Shown in pieces: positions 63,081-64,000 of a stretch of 64,000 nucleotides of DNA. How positions within the stretch are numbered: the stretch's first letter is position 1; every line of letters starts with the position of its first letter. Source of the DNA: Anticarsia gemmatalis. Its lineage: Eukaryota; Arthropoda; Insecta; Lepidoptera; Erebidae. The position numbers were made by a program, and so were the translations under genes. The notes beneath the pieces are model-generated. The model searched no databases and had not been told where the DNA came from. It worked only from the letters and a program-made list of their open reading frames with translations. The stretch covers positions 6,131,001 through 6,195,000 of the forward strand of contig NC_134754.1 of NCBI RefSeq assembly GCF_050436995.1. The letters are read 5' to 3'.

Positions 63081-64000
63081 AAAAGTGTCTTTTAATAATT
63101 CGTTTCACTTTGCCTTGGAACCAGTATTTTATTCAATAAAACATAATCTACTTACGGAGACCCTTTGTGAGGTGTCAGCCAAAAAGATCCAAAATAGAAA
63201 AGTGAATTCAATTATGTTTTAAAAAGTCTGACAGCTTTTTATAACCAAGTCCTTTGGTTCTGCCTACGCAATTATTACATAAATGTACAAATGTGTCTGC
63301 TAAAAAAGGATTTGAAATTTAAAATCAAAAATGGCTTGACTGCTCCCGGCTCAATTGTTGTGGGTTTTTTAGCGAAAGAATGCCTTTTGAGGCTGACTGG
63401 TTGTAAACGTACTCTTCAAAGTCGTGCTATATTAGTAAACAATTTTAGTAATGGATTATCTCGTGTCTCAGGAATGCAGTCGTATCGAAAACTTACTACC
63501 GTAACGTAGGAGCTTCAATTGTAAATTGTCGTTGTCACTAACAGTAACAGGTCGTCGTTAAACTGACCTCAACATTTATATCTCCCCGTTGTGTCATCCA
63601 TTTTTACGAACGATCTATTATTAGTACGCAATAACATTTAATATGGTGTGCACTTGTTAATAAATGACTAGGTATATGCGTTTAATAAAAATATTCTTTC
63701 ACGTTCCTTTAAATAAACTCTGAATGATAATGAAAATCCTTCCGTAATAAGCTAAGTCTTAGTAAAATAATGCTCGGTTCCTTGGAATTTCTAGTTCAAT
63801 AAGAAAAACAACACAGGTGCTGAAGAGGACAGATTTTATCAAAACTATAAAAGGACTTTTACGACGACAGCACACGTAAAACAACAAATGAATGTGAACA
63901 CCAATCTTCATAGACAAAGTAGATGTTACGATACACACATGAAGCTTCGGACATTAGGTCTACTATGTCCATGTTATTTATGAAACTTTCAAAGTTAAAA

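Larger units (their letters stand above)
58245..64000. other. Gene-poor region
   Basis: No coding exon I can support on either strand. Notable structures: a 16-bp-arm hairpin at 58717-58752, an imperfect hairpin near 59472-59506, GC-rich patches at about 59830-59910 and 61870-61920, a cluster of nuclear-receptor-like half-sites at 62693-62742 and a 40-bp palindrome at 63041-63080. The GC-rich patches might be distal promoters or non-coding exons of a gene outside the window. Confidence 0.5.

Overview
The window is nuclear DNA from an insect, almost certainly a moth or butterfly. It is AT-rich, its genes are split by GT-AG introns, it is full of short TAGGTACCTACCT-like runs, and it carries several repeat types that I recognise from lepidopteran genomes: a tRNA-related SINE with a 'CGGGCGGCTTGAACAACTTTG' tail, a TC...CTAG Helitron-like element and a 'CCCCCGACGCAAAAA' repeat. 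The SINE type suggests a noctuid-like moth; this is inference from memory. No CRISPR, operon or viral gene was seen.

Layout, left to right. (1) A gene for a Pro/Gln-rich R&R-type cuticular protein (about 3.2-4.5 kb, +). (2) SAP18 (-) and the calcineurin regulator RCAN/sarah (+), head to head with about 0.7 kb between start codons. (3) A transporter block, 11.3-36.9 kb. Two closely related SLC22 organic-cation-transporter bodies lie in tandem on the minus strand (11336-12842 and 17333-18827). The second splices to a TM1 exon (20293-20404) and a start-codon exon in a CpG-rich region (28827-28869). No separate leader was found for the first body, and its splice phase fits the same TM1 exon, so it may be an alternative 3' end of one transcription unit. 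A third, divergent SLC22-like gene (eight exons found, + strand, 31614-36875) points the other way. (4) An SLC16-type monocarboxylate-transporter-like gene (41947-46916, -). (5) A compact housekeeping cluster, 48-58.2 kb: UFL1 (+), a short unrecognised minus-strand reading frame with a poly(A) signal, prefoldin subunit 3 (VBP1, -), G-protein gamma-1 (+) and an ICAD/Drep-1-like gene (-). (6) 58.3-64 kb has no gene I can support.

Exon boundaries were worked out by hand from splice consensus, reading phase and family knowledge. For SAP18, UFL1, VBP1, MCT, Drep-1 and SLC22 copy 2, the exon lengths add up to a complete open frame. The cuticular gene's first exon and the third SLC22 gene's start exon are uncertain or missing.

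The genes do not form one pathway. The points most worth a second look are the possible shared leader exon of the two SLC22 bodies, the orphan small reading frame beside UFL1, and four perfect or near-perfect inverted repeats (arms of 16-23 bp, including a 40-bp perfect palindrome) that no annotated feature explains. I did not find a convincing previously undescribed biological system.
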